This document shows, one piece after another, positions 30,632 through 40,514 of a stretch of 64,000 nt of DNA; the stretch's first letter is position 1, and each line of letters begins with the position of its first letter. Source of the stretch: SIG440 sp045631525 (GTDB lineage Bacteria; Bacillota; Clostridia; Monoglobales; Monoglobaceae); the NCBI GenBank assembly GCA_045631525.1, contig JAZQUY010000021.1, positions 9,862 through 73,861 of the forward strand. The letters are read 5' to 3'. Below the pieces are notes generated by a model. That model was not told where the DNA came from and made no database searches. It saw only the letters and a list, made by a program, of their open reading frames with translations. The translations under genes and the position numbers were made by a program.

Positions 30632-32351
30632 ATTTTGTAAGGGTTTTAATGTCTTCGCCCAAAAGCTTTGCAATTTTTGAGGTTTCGTCAGGTGTCTTTC
30701 CCTGAAGCAGACAATAGAGCTTGATTTTTGGCTCTGTACCCGAGGGGCGAACGATAAAGTTGTTTTTGTCCTCAAGCTCAAAATAAAGAACGTTTGATTT
30801 TGGAAGGAAAATTTCTTCGGTTTTTCCGCTTTCGGTGTCGGTGCGGAGAGATGTGCTGTAATCACGGACTGCCAGCACTTTTTTGCCTCCAAGAGTTTTG
30901 GGCGGATTTTGGCGGATATTTTCCATTATTTCTTTGATTTTTGCAATTCCGTCAAGACCCTCCATGGTGATGGATTCTACAAACTCGTGATAGAAGCCAT
31001 ACTTTTCGTAAATTTTCTGGAGCTGGTCATAAAGGCTAAGCCCCTTTTCTTTGTAATAAACCGCCATTTCGGCAATGAGCATACTTGCTGAAACTGCGTC
31101 TTTGTCTCTTGCATATGTTCCGGTAAGCGAGCCATAGCTTTCTTCAAAACCAAAGAGGTATGTGCCTTTTCCGGTTTCCTCGGCTTCTTTTATTTTTTCG
31201 CCTATGAACTTAAAGCCGGTAAGGACATCTTTCATTTCTGCGCCATAAAAGTCGCAGATGTCTTTTGCAAGGTTTGTGGTAACAATGGTTTTAACCACAA
31301 AGCCGTCTTTGGGAAGAGTGCCCTTTTCCTTTTTGCTTGATAAGATATATTCGCAAAGGAGAACGCCTGTCTGGTTTCCTGTGAGGGCAACGTATTCTCC
31401 TGATTTGTCACGGACTAAAATTCCAACACGGTCGCAGTCAGGGTCGGTACCAATAATTAAATCGGCATCGTTTTTCTTTGCAAGGTCAATTGCAATGGTG
31501 AACGCCTCTTTGTTTTCTGGGTTTGGAGACGCAACCGTTGGGAAGTCGCCGTCAGGCAGCTCTTGCTCTTTCACCACAAGAACGTTTTCAAAACCAAGTT
31601 TCCCAAGTGCCGCGCGTACAAGCTTGTTTCCTGAGCCGTGAAGTGGGGTATAGACAAATTTCATATCCTTTCCACAGTTTTTCACTATTTCAGGATTCTG
31701 ACTCTGCGCCAAAACATTGTCAAGGTATGCATTTTCGGTCTCTTCGCCCAAGAATTCAATCATTCCGGATTTTAGACCATCTTCAAAGTCGATTATTTTT
31801 GCCCCGCCAAACATGGGAGTCTTTTCAATCTCGTCAAGAACAATGGCAGCAAGCTCGGGAGAAAGCTGTGCTCCGTCACTTCCGTAAACCTTGTAGCCAT
31901 TGTATTTTGCGGGGTTGTGACTGGCTGTTATTGCAATTCCTGCAGACGCTCCCTTGAAACGAACCGAGAACGAAAGCTCGGGCACGGGTTTGAGCTCAGG
32001 GAAGATATAAGCCTTTATGCCATTGGCAGCAAGGACACGGGCTGATGTCCTTGCAAATTCTTCTGATTTGTTGCGGCTGTCGTATGCGATACATACGGAA
32101 AGGTCTTTTCCGTCAGGGTTTGTTTTTTTCAGCTGATTTGAAAGCCCTTGTGTTGCACGGGCAACCACGTAGGAATTCATACGGTTTATGCCAAGGCCTA
32201 TAATTCCGCGAAGACCTGCTGTTCCAAATTCCAGCGATGCGTGAAAGCGCTCCTTTATCTCCTTGTCGTTATCTTTTATGATTTCAAGCTCGTTCTGTTC
32301 AGTCTCGCTGACGTTTTGGAGCCAGAGCTCGTATTCCTTTATATATGACAT
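30630..32351 (-). CDS. Phosphoglucomutase/phosphomannomutase family protein
   Basis: A 573-residue alpha-D-phosphohexomutase that interconverts glucose 1- and 6-phosphate (or mannose equivalents), feeding nucleotide-sugar synthesis. Motifs: FGTAGLRG near the N-terminus, the phosphoserine loop TASHNPAKYNGYK, the metal loop GTDPDCDRVG, the sugar-specificity loop GFEESYGSL and the phosphate site RPSGTEPKIKLY. GFEESYG and the length of 570-580 are typical of the PgcA-type enzyme of Firmicutes. The frame is open to 32423, but the ATG at 32349-32351 behind AGGAA gives the expected MSYIKEYELWL start. Both glycan loci in the window could depend on it. Confidence 0.92.
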   Translation of the reverse strand: MSYIKEYELWLQNVSETEQNELEIIKDNDKEIKERFHASLEFGTAGLRGIIGLGINRMNSYVVARATQGLSNQLKKTNPDGKDLSVCIAYDSRNKSEEFARTSARVLAANGIKAYIFPELKPVPELSFSVRFKGASAGIAITASHNPAKYNGYKVYGSDGAQLSPELAAIVLDEIEKTPMFGGAKIIDFEDGLKSGMIEFLGEETENAYLDNVLAQSQNPEIVKNCGKDMKFVYTPLHGSGNKLVRAALGKLGFENVLVVKEQELPDGDFPTVASPNPENKEAFTIAIDLAKKNDADLIIGTDPDCDRVGILVRDKSGEYVALTGNQTGVLLCEYILSSKKEKGTLPKDGFVVKTIVTTNLAKDICDFYGAEMKDVLTGFKFIGEKIKEAEETGKGTYLFGFEESYGSLTGTYARDKDAVSASMLIAEMAVYYKEKGLSLYDQLQKIYEKYGFYHEFVESITMEGLDGIAKIKEIMENIRQNPPKTLGGKKVLAVRDYSTSLRTDTESGKTEEIFLPKSNVLYFELEDKNNFIVRPSGTEPKIKLYCLLQGKTPDETSKIAKLLGEDIKTLTK

Positions 32352-32490
32352 ATAAATTCCTGCCTTTCCTTTTATGTAATGTTTCTTATATAATATAATA
32401 ACACATATAATATTTTTTGTCAAAAAGATTGATATTTGACTTTAAATTTGTTATTATTTATATAACAGTAAAAACAAAAGGAGAATGAAA

Positions 32491-32925
32491 ATGATTGCAA
32501 TAGGTTCAGATCACGGCGGTATAAATCTTAAAAACATCATAAAGGAATTTCTTGACAAAAAGGGGCTTCAGTATAAGGATTTTGGCACATACACAGCGGA
32601 TTCCTGCGATTATCCTGATATTGCAAAAGCGGTATGCGGCTCAGTGGTTTCAGGGGAATGTGAAAAGGGAATCCTTGTTTGCGGAACGGGTATTGGAATG
32701 AGTATGGCGGCAAACAAAATAAAGGGCATCCGCGCGGCGCACGTTACGGATACATACAGCGCAAGGATGACAAAGGAGCACAACGATGCGAACGTAATTT
32801 GTCTTGGCGAGAGGATTACCGGCTGTGATTTGGCTCTTGAAATTGTGAATGCATATCTTGAGGCGTCTTTCCAGGGGGGAAGACACGAAACAAGAGTGAA
32901 CAAGGTTATGGCATTGGAAAAATAA
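32491..32925 (+). CDS. rpiB: Ribose-5-phosphate isomerase B
   Basis: A 144-residue RpiB that interconverts ribulose 5-phosphate and ribose 5-phosphate. Starts MIAIGSDHGGINLK with the substrate-binding DHGG; the catalytic cysteine lies in CGTGIGMSMAANK and the C-terminal ...RHETRVNKV binds phosphate. Two ATGs (32485 and 32491) compete; GGAG at 32480-32483 is too close to the first, so the second was chosen. ispG starts 23 bp after. Confidence 0.94.
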   Translation: MIAIGSDHGGINLKNIIKEFLDKKGLQYKDFGTYTADSCDYPDIAKAVCGSVVSGECEKGILVCGTGIGMSMAANKIKGIRAAHVTDTYSARMTKEHNDANVICLGERITGCDLALEIVNAYLEASFQGGRHETRVNKVMALEK

Positions 32926-32948
32926 ACTTATTGAAAGAGGAATTTTTT

Positions 32949-34001
32949 ATGAAAGAGGTCCGCAAGGTAAAAATCGGGAACGTGACAATCGGCGGCGGTG
33001 AAAAAATTGCCGTCCAGTCAATGACCAATAAATATACGGCTGATGCCCGTGCCACAATAGCTCAGATAAAGGAGCTTGAGGCGGCAGGCTGTGATATTGT
33101 GCGCGTGGGCATTCCTGATGAGATGAGCGCAAAAGCCATTTTTGACATAAAATCGAATATAGATATACCTCTTGTTGCGGACATTCATTTTGACTGGCGA
33201 CTGGCGCTTATTTGCATGGAGCGGGGGGCTGACAAAATCCGCATAAACCCCGGAAACATCGGAGGCGAGGACAGAGCAAAGGCTGTTGCCGATGAGGCAA
33301 GGCGGCGGAATATTCCCATTCGCATAGGCGTAAACGGAGGCTCGCTGGAAAAAGAAATCCTTGCAAAATATGGTGCACCCACGGCGGAGGCAATGGTAGA
33401 AAGCGCCGAGGGACACGTAAAGATATTAGAGAAGTACGGATTTTTTGACACTGTTATCTCAATGAAGTCCTCAAATGTAAAAAGGACCATTGATGCTTAT
33501 CGCTTAGCTCGTGAGAGGTTTGATTATCCTTTGCACGTGGGCGTTACGGAAGCCGGAACATATAAGGGTGGTGTGGTGAAGTCTTCAATTGGTATCGGCG
33601 CACTTCTGGCTGATGGAATTGGCGAAACCATCAGGGTTTCGCTTACTGACGACCCTTGTTTTGAGGTTGAAACGGCAAGAATAATCCTGAAATCTCTGGA
33701 CCTCTTAAAAGGCGGTGTGGAGGTTGTTTCCTGCCCAACTTGTGGAAGATGTAAAATTGACCTTATTTCAATCGCAAAGGAGGTAACAGCTCGACTTGAA
33801 AATTGTGACAAGAACTTGAAAGTGGCTGTTATGGGTTGCGTTGTGAACGGACCGGGTGAGGCAAAGGATGCGGACATCGGCATTGCTGGAGGAGACGGCT
33901 GTGCGGTGCTTTTCAAAAAGGGCGAAATTGTGGGGAAAATTCCTGAGGATAAAATCGTCCAGACTCTTTTTGACGAAATTGAAAAAATGGAAGGGAATTG
34001 A
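32949..34001 (+). CDS. ispG: 4-hydroxy-3-methylbut-2-enyl-diphosphate synthase IspG (GcpE)
   Basis: A 350-residue [4Fe-4S] enzyme of the MEP isoprenoid pathway. An N-terminal TIM-barrel (VQSMTNKYTADARATIAQI, VADIHFDWRLA, KIRINPGNIG) is followed by the cluster domain with CPTCGRCKIDL and GCVVNGPGEAKDADIGIAGG. A TTG at 32931 is in frame, but the ATG at 32949 behind GAAAGAGG is better placed. Its TGA overlaps the putative TTG start of polC. No other MEP gene is adjacent. Confidence 0.95.
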   Translation: MKEVRKVKIGNVTIGGGEKIAVQSMTNKYTADARATIAQIKELEAAGCDIVRVGIPDEMSAKAIFDIKSNIDIPLVADIHFDWRLALICMERGADKIRINPGNIGGEDRAKAVADEARRRNIPIRIGVNGGSLEKEILAKYGAPTAEAMVESAEGHVKILEKYGFFDTVISMKSSNVKRTIDAYRLARERFDYPLHVGVTEAGTYKGGVVKSSIGIGALLADGIGETIRVSLTDDPCFEVETARIILKSLDLLKGGVEVVSCPTCGRCKIDLISIAKEVTARLENCDKNLKVAVMGCVVNGPGEAKDADIGIAGGDGCAVLFKKGEIVGKIPEDKIVQTLFDEIEKMEGN

Positions 34002-37000
34002 TTTGGTTGTCAAAAATACTTGAGGTCTTTGACAAGGTGACGGTGCTTGAGCCTTTTGCAAAAATCCTTGACAAAACCGAAATAATTGACTTTGTGGTTG
34101 ATGTTGGCAAAAAGTCTGCCAGTGTCACACTTCAGTGCGACTTTCTTATTTCAAAGCCGGAGCTCTTTGACTTTGCCGAGCAGGTGAAGACGGTATATTC
34201 TCTTGAAGACGTTGAAATAAAAGTCAGATATAAAGAAATAGAATTTTCAAAGGAGTACTACAAAGGACTTCTTTTTTCGCTGTTTAAAAAATGCAATATA
34301 TGTAAAGCCTTTCTTATATCAAGCACAGCCACCCTCCAGGATGATATCTTGAAAATAGAAAACGTGAAAAGCGGCAAGGAGATACTCAAAGAAAGTAAAT
34401 GCGAAAAAATTATTGAAGAAATTATAAGCTTTGAGCTTGGCAGAAAAATAACCGTACAGATGGATGCAAAAGCCATTGATATGGATGCATACAGTGCCGA
34501 AAAGTCTGAACGCCTTGAAAAAATAAGCAAGAAGTTTCAGGATATGGCGCCTGTTAAAAAGGAAGAAGCCCCCAAGGATGAAAAGGGCGCGGAGCTTACA
34601 ATCGGTACGATTTTTGGAAAACCTATTGAAGAGGATATTTCTGAGATGGTTTCGCTTCGCGCGGGCATGGGTATCTGCGCGGTTTTGGGCGAAATCATTG
34701 ATGTTGAAATAAGAGAAATACAAAAAGATGGAAAGCTTGCATTCATTGCGGTGAACTTTGACGTTGGGGACGACAGCTGGGGTATAAGCTGTGAGCTTTT
34801 TGGAAAGGCTGACAAGATACAGCCTGTTATTCCGGCAATTAAAACAGGAAATATCCTTAAAGTCAGGGGTGATTATAACTTTGACGAGCGTGCCCGCTGT
34901 GAAAAAATGAAAGTGCTTTCCATTGAACTCTTAAATAAGCCAAAGATGAGGCAGGATTTTGCGGAAGAAAAGAGGGTGGAGCTTCATCTTCACACAAAAA
35001 TGAGTATGAAAGATGCAGTCACTGCTCCAAGTGATTTGATAAACCGTGCGGCCTCTTGGGGACATCGTGCCATTGCAATAACAGACCACGGCGTAGCGCA
35101 GGCTTTCCCTGAGGCTATGGGCACTTTGTCAAAAATAAGAAAAAATGGTCAGGATTTCAAAATAATTTATGGAACCGAGGGGTATTATGTAAACGATTTG
35201 CCCATTGGAGTGGATACCGTCCCCGAAAGCATAAAGGATAAAATCTACATAGTTTTTGACATAGAAACAACGGGATTAAAGGCGGAAAGCGAAACCATAA
35301 CCGAAATCGGTGCTGTGAAAATTATGGACGGTGAGGTGGTAAACACCTTTTCAAAGCTGATAAACCCAGGGCGTGAAATCTCGCCACAGATAACTGAGCT
35401 TACCGGCATCACAAATGAAATGGTAAAGGATGCCCCCACCATTGATGAGGTGCTTCCTGAGTTCCTTGACTTTTGCGGTATGCGGAACAATGTGAAAAAC
35501 ACCATTGTTGCACATAATGCAAAGTTTGATGTGGGCTTTATAAAGGCTGAAGTCCAAAGATATAATGAGAAAAACGAAGATGGCAAGCTTTCTTTTGATG
35601 ATTACCCTGTGATTGATACGGTAGCAATGTCAAAGGAGTTGTTTCCCAATGAAAAAACCCACAAGCTTGATGCTGTATGTGAGCGGTTGGGTGTGTCCCT
35701 TGAAAACCATCACCGTGCCCTTGACGATGCAACCGCAACGGCACAGGCTTTCATAAAGCTTCATGGCATAAAAGAACGCCGGAAAATGAACATTGATGAA
35801 AATTGGACGGTGGATTCTAACCCTGAACTGCTAAAAAAACCATATAATCATATTGTATTGCTTGCGAAAAATGAAGTGGGACTTAAAAATCTCTACACAC
35901 TTATTTCAAAATCAAATCTTGACTATTTTTACAAAAGACCAAGGATACCAAAGAGTGTGCTTTCGAGATTTCGTGAGGGGCTAATTATAGGAAGTGCTTG
36001 CGAGGCAGGCGAGCTTTATACCGCTATCCGTGAAAATAGACCGGATGAAGAAATTGAGAAGATAGCGGCTTTTTATGACTATCTTGAAATTCAACCCCTT
36101 GGGAATAATGACTTTTTGGTGAGAAAAGGTGAAATTGAAAGCCGTGAGGCGCTGAAGGAACTGAACAAAAAGGTTGTGGCTTTGGGCGAAAAACTTGGGA
36201 AAATGGTGGTTGCCACCTGCGACGTACACTTTATGGACCCGAAGGACGAGCTTTACAGACGTGTTCTTCAAGGAGCGCAAGGCTATGACGACGCTGATAT
36301 GCAGGCGCCTCTTTATTTCAGAACAACCGATGAAATGCTTGAGGAGTTTTCTTACCTTGGCGAAGAAAAGGCGTATGAGGTTGTGGTGAAAAATACCAAT
36401 CTTATTGCGGATATGATTGAGGACATCGTTCCCCTGAAAGGTGGCACGTATAACCCGTCAATCGAAAACTGTGAGCAGGACCTTGAGGATATGTGCAAAA
36501 GGCGCGCCCACGAGATTTATGGCGAAGAGCTTCCTGAAATAGTTAAAGCCCGAATGGATAAAGAGCTTGGCTGTATTTTGGGATACGGCTTTGCTGTGAT
36601 GTATATGATTGCTCACAAGTTGGTAAAAAAATCCAACGAGGCAGGATACCTGGTTGGTTCCCGTGGTTCTGTTGGTTCAAGTTTTGCGGCGTATCTTGCG
36701 GGGATTACTGAGGTTAATGCACTGGCTCCTCATTATATTTGTCCAAACTGCAAAACGTCAGAGTTTTTCACCAAAGGAGAATATAATATAGGAATAGATA
36801 TGCCCGAAAAAAATTGTCCCAAGTGCGGAAAGACTATGCACAAGGACGGCTTCAATATTCCTTTTGAAACATTTTTGGGCTTTAAAGGGGACAAGGTGCC
36901 GGATATAGACCTCAACTTTTCGGGCGAGTATCAGGCAACCGCCCACAAATATGTAGGCGAGTTATTTGGTGATGCCTTTGTGTTCAAGGCAGGGACTATC

Positions 37001-38344
37001 GGTACCATTGCGGATAAGATGGCGATTGGCTTTTATGGAAGAAAGTATTATGAAAACAAGGGAATAAAGCCAACTCAGGCAGAGCTTAAAAGAGTCTCAA
37101 AAGGACTTATTGATATAAAAAGCACCACCGGTCAGCATCCGGGAGGAATTATCGTTTGTCCCAAGACCATGGATATCCATGAATTTTGCCCGGTACAGCA
37201 TCCGGCGGAGAAAAAGGATTCGGGAATAATCACAACTCACTTTGACTTCCATTCCATCCATGATAATCTTTTGAAGCTTGATATCTTGGGTCACGATGAC
37301 CCATCTACCATCAGGATGCTTGAAACCCTTACGGGACTTGATGCAACAAAGATTCCTCTTGATGACCCCGAAACAATGAGCATTTTTTCAAGTACCGATG
37401 CAATCGGCGTTAGCCCTGAGCAGATACACTCAAAGGTTGGAACTTTCGGCATCCCGGAATTTGGAACATCCTTCACCCGGCAGATGCTTCTTGATACGCT
37501 TCCTACCACCTTTTATGAGCTTGTGCTGATAGCAGGACTTTCCCACGGAACAGATGTGTGGCTGGGGAATGCTCAGGAGCTTATCAAGGCAGGAACCGCC
37601 ACGCTTTCAGAGGTTATTGGTGTGCGTGATGACATTATGACATATCTGATGAACAAAGGTGTTGAGCCGGGACTTGCTTTCAAAATAATGGAGTTTGTCC
37701 GCAAGGGTCGTGCCGCAAAAGAGGGCATGCCCGAGGAATATGAAAAACCAATGCGTGAGAATAATGTTCCTGACTGGTACATTGATTCCTGTAAAAAAAT
37801 CAAGTATATGTTCCCAAAAGCCCATGCGGCGGCGTATGTAATGATGGCTTTTCGCGTGGCATATTTCAAGGTGCATCATCCGCTTGAATTTTATATCGCA
37901 TATTTCACCGTTCGCGCCGACCTTTTTGATGCAAAGATTATGGCACAGGGCGATGAGGTGCTATGCGCGGAAATGAAGAATCTTGAAATGCGGCAAAACG
38001 AATGGTCGGCAACAGAAAAGTCGGTTTATACCATTTGTGAAATTGTCCACGAGATGTACCAGAGGGGCTTTGAGTTTTTACCCGTTGACCTTTACCAGTC
38101 GGATGCTTTCAAATTCCAGAGGGTTGACGGAAAGATAAGACTTCCCATCAATGCCTTTCAGGGTGTTGGTGATGCGGCGGCACAGAATATTGTGGATGCA
38201 AGGGAAAATGGCGAGTTTGTTTCAATTGAGGATTTGAAACAGCGGGCGCATCTCACCAAAACTGTTATAGAAACCCTATCTGAAAACGGATGCCTTGCGG
38301 GGCTTTCCGAAACCAGCCAGATTTCGCTTTTTGATGAATTATAA
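33998..38344 (+). CDS. polC: DNA polymerase III alpha subunit, Gram-positive type PolC
   Basis: A 1448-residue replicative polymerase of the Firmicutes class with built-in proofreading. Order: N-terminal domain (1-225), OB fold (about 225-320), PHP domain (VELHLHTKMSMKDAV, ITDHGVAQAFPEA) interrupted by a DEDDh 3'-5' exonuclease (IVFDIETTGLKAES; AHNAKFDVGFI; HRALDDATATA), then the palm, zinc-binding loop (CPNCKTSEFFTKG, CPKCGKTMHKDG) and catalytic acids in VPDIDLNFSGEYQATAHKY. The first possible start is TTG 33998, overlapping the ispG stop, behind GGAAGGG only 2 nt away; TTG 34007 is better spaced and is an alternative. Confidence 0.96.
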   Translation: MIWLSKILEVFDKVTVLEPFAKILDKTEIIDFVVDVGKKSASVTLQCDFLISKPELFDFAEQVKTVYSLEDVEIKVRYKEIEFSKEYYKGLLFSLFKKCNICKAFLISSTATLQDDILKIENVKSGKEILKESKCEKIIEEIISFELGRKITVQMDAKAIDMDAYSAEKSERLEKISKKFQDMAPVKKEEAPKDEKGAELTIGTIFGKPIEEDISEMVSLRAGMGICAVLGEIIDVEIREIQKDGKLAFIAVNFDVGDDSWGISCELFGKADKIQPVIPAIKTGNILKVRGDYNFDERARCEKMKVLSIELLNKPKMRQDFAEEKRVELHLHTKMSMKDAVTAPSDLINRAASWGHRAIAITDHGVAQAFPEAMGTLSKIRKNGQDFKIIYGTEGYYVNDLPIGVDTVPESIKDKIYIVFDIETTGLKAESETITEIGAVKIMDGEVVNTFSKLINPGREISPQITELTGITNEMVKDAPTIDEVLPEFLDFCGMRNNVKNTIVAHNAKFDVGFIKAEVQRYNEKNEDGKLSFDDYPVIDTVAMSKELFPNEKTHKLDAVCERLGVSLENHHRALDDATATAQAFIKLHGIKERRKMNIDENWTVDSNPELLKKPYNHIVLLAKNEVGLKNLYTLISKSNLDYFYKRPRIPKSVLSRFREGLIIGSACEAGELYTAIRENRPDEEIEKIAAFYDYLEIQPLGNNDFLVRKGEIESREALKELNKKVVALGEKLGKMVVATCDVHFMDPKDELYRRVLQGAQGYDDADMQAPLYFRTTDEMLEEFSYLGEEKAYEVVVKNTNLIADMIEDIVPLKGGTYNPSIENCEQDLEDMCKRRAHEIYGEELPEIVKARMDKELGCILGYGFAVMYMIAHKLVKKSNEAGYLVGSRGSVGSSFAAYLAGITEVNALAPHYICPNCKTSEFFTKGEYNIGIDMPEKNCPKCGKTMHKDGFNIPFETFLGFKGDKVPDIDLNFSGEYQATAHKYVGELFGDAFVFKAGTIGTIADKMAIGFYGRKYYENKGIKPTQAELKRVSKGLIDIKSTTGQHPGGIIVCPKTMDIHEFCPVQHPAEKKDSGIITTHFDFHSIHDNLLKLDILGHDDPSTIRMLETLTGLDATKIPLDDPETMSIFSSTDAIGVSPEQIHSKVGTFGIPEFGTSFTRQMLLDTLPTTFYELVLIAGLSHGTDVWLGNAQELIKAGTATLSEVIGVRDDIMTYLMNKGVEPGLAFKIMEFVRKGRAAKEGMPEEYEKPMRENNVPDWYIDSCKKIKYMFPKAHAAAYVMMAFRVAYFKVHHPLEFYIAYFTVRADLFDAKIMAQGDEVLCAEMKNLEMRQNEWSATEKSVYTICEIVHEMYQRGFEFLPVDLYQSDAFKFQRVDGKIRLPINAFQGVGDAAAQNIVDARENGEFVSIEDLKQRAHLTKTVIETLSENGCLAGLSETSQISLFDEL

Positions 38345-38357
38345 AGGAGAGAAAAAT

Positions 38358-40511
38358 ATGACAATAGCACAGCGGCTTGCAAGCGAGCTAAATCTTAAAC
38401 AACGGCAGGTGGATAACACCATAGCACTGCTTGATGAGGGAAACACCATTCCGTTCATCTCACGTTATCGAAAAGAGGCGACGGGTGAGCTTAATGACGA
38501 GGTGCTTCGTACGTTTTTTGACAGACTCACATATCTTCGGAACCTTGAAGAACGGAAAGAGGACATAAAGCGTATTATCGGCGAGCAGGGAAATCTCACT
38601 GATGAGCTTTCTTTGGAAATAGACAAAGCAGAAAAGCTTTCAGAGCTTGAAGATATTTATAGACCATATAGACCCAAACGTCGCACCCGAGCAACGGTTG
38701 CAAAGGAAAAGGGCCTCGAGCCTCTCGCTATGGAAATTTATCTTCAAAGCACCAAGGCGGAAAGCATTGAAGAACTTGCTGCTCCTTTTGTGGATGCAGA
38801 AAAGGACGTTGAAAACACGGATGACGCAATAAGCGGTGCTATGGACATTATTGCAGAAATCATCTCTGACAATGCCGAACACAGAAAAGAAATCCGCAAA
38901 ATGTTTGAGGATAAGGGGCTTCTCTGCTCAAAAGCGGCGACGGAAGAAGACTCGGTTTACAGAAATTACTATGATTTTTCAGAGCCGGTGAAAAAGGCGG
39001 TTTCTCACCGCGTGCTTGCCATTGACCGTGGCGAAAACGAGAAGATGCTCACCGTTTCGATTTTTTGTGAGGAAGAAAAGGTTCTTGCATATTTAAAGGA
39101 TGCCGAAATAACAAATTCAAAATCCATAACGGCAGAAATTGTGGCAGCGGCGTGCGAGGATGCATATAAAAGACTTATCCAGCCCAGCATTGAACGTGAA
39201 ATAAGAAGCGAGCTTACCGACAACGCTCAGGAGCAGGCGATGCAGGTTTTCAAAGTGAACCTCAAAAATCTTCTTATGCAGTCCCCCATTCGTGGCCAGG
39301 TTGTCTTGGGGCTTGACCCCGGCTATCGTACCGGCTGTAAAGTGGGTGTCGTTGATGAAACGGGAAAAGTGCTGGATACCGGCGTTATCTATATCACTCA
39401 TTCAGAGGCGCAGAAAGAGGCGGCAAAGGTATTCATAAAAGGACTTATCAAAAAGCACAACATTACCCTTATATCAATAGGTAACGGCACGGCATCAAAG
39501 GAAACTGAGATTTTTGCGTCGGGGCTTATAAAGGAAATCCCCGAATGCAACACAAAATATATAATAACAAACGAGGCGGGGGCATCTGTTTATTCGGCGT
39601 CAAAGCTTGCCACAGAAGAATTTCCTGACTTTGACGTAACACAGCGAAGTGCGATTTCAATCGCAAGACGTGTTCAGGACCCTCTTGCAGAACTGGTAAA
39701 AATCGAGCCAAAAGCAATCGGTGTTGGCCAGTATCAGCACGATATGAATCAGAAACGTCTTGGCGAAGTCCTTGGCGGTGTGGTAGAAGACTGTGTAAAC
39801 AGTGTAGGCGTTGACCTTAACACGGCATCTGCGGCGCTCCTTGGTTACGTCTCAGGAATAAATATGACAATTGCTAACAATATTGTAAAATACAGGGAAG
39901 AAGAGGGCAGGTTTACAAGCCGAGCACAGCTTAAAAAGGTTGGAAAGCTCGGACCCAAGGCTTTTGAACAGTGCGCAGGCTTTCTGAGAATTGTAGATGG
40001 CAAAAATGTTCTTGACAACACATCTGTTCACCCTGAAAGCTATGATGCGGCGAAAAGTTTGCTTGAGCATCTTGGATACACTCTTTTGGATGTAGAAAAC
40101 GGCAAGATTGGTGACATAAAGGACAGAATGAAAGACAGCAACCTTAAGGATTTGGCTGAGACTTTGGGTGTAGGCGTTCCTACTCTTCGTGACATTGTGG
40201 ATGAAATAATAAAGCCAGGTCGTGACCCTCGTGACTCGGTGGAACAGCCCTTTCTTCGGGAGGATGTTATGAGTATGGAGGACTTAAAGCCTGATATGAT
40301 TCTCACGGGAACAGTGCGGAATGTAATTGATTTTGGTGCTTTTGTGGACATTGGTGTTCATCAGGACGGTCTTGTCCACGTTTCTCAGCTCAGTGACAAG
40401 TTTGTGAAGCATCCCATGGATGTGGTTTCTGTGGGGGACATTGTAAAGGTAAAGGTCCTGGAAGTTGATGCTGCCAAAAAGAGAATTTCGCTTACAATGA
40501 AAGGACTTTAA
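38358..40511 (+). CDS. tex: Tex family RNA-binding transcription accessory protein
   Basis: A 717-residue Tex homologue, a nucleic-acid-binding protein with an S1 domain. Visible parts: N-terminal helical domain (TIPFISRYRKEATGELND), a YqgF-type RNase-H-like domain (VVLGLDPGYRTGCKVGVVDETGKVL, ISIGNGTASKETE), helix-hairpin-helix region (SVGVDLNTASAALLGYVSGI, LKKVGKLGPKAFEQCAGFLRI) and a C-terminal S1 domain (MILTGTVRNVIDFGAFVDIGVHQDGLVHVSQLS). The ATG at 38358 behind AAGGAGAG was chosen over an upstream start that would overlap polC. It starts 13 bp after polC and is followed at once by a MATE pump. Confidence 0.95.
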   Translation: MTIAQRLASELNLKQRQVDNTIALLDEGNTIPFISRYRKEATGELNDEVLRTFFDRLTYLRNLEERKEDIKRIIGEQGNLTDELSLEIDKAEKLSELEDIYRPYRPKRRTRATVAKEKGLEPLAMEIYLQSTKAESIEELAAPFVDAEKDVENTDDAISGAMDIIAEIISDNAEHRKEIRKMFEDKGLLCSKAATEEDSVYRNYYDFSEPVKKAVSHRVLAIDRGENEKMLTVSIFCEEEKVLAYLKDAEITNSKSITAEIVAAACEDAYKRLIQPSIEREIRSELTDNAQEQAMQVFKVNLKNLLMQSPIRGQVVLGLDPGYRTGCKVGVVDETGKVLDTGVIYITHSEAQKEAAKVFIKGLIKKHNITLISIGNGTASKETEIFASGLIKEIPECNTKYIITNEAGASVYSASKLATEEFPDFDVTQRSAISIARRVQDPLAELVKIEPKAIGVGQYQHDMNQKRLGEVLGGVVEDCVNSVGVDLNTASAALLGYVSGINMTIANNIVKYREEEGRFTSRAQLKKVGKLGPKAFEQCAGFLRIVDGKNVLDNTSVHPESYDAAKSLLEHLGYTLLDVENGKIGDIKDRMKDSNLKDLAETLGVGVPTLRDIVDEIIKPGRDPRDSVEQPFLREDVMSMEDLKPDMILTGTVRNVIDFGAFVDIGVHQDGLVHVSQLSDKFVKHPMDVVSVGDIVKVKVLEVDAAKKRISLTMKGL

Positions 40512-40514
40512 AAG

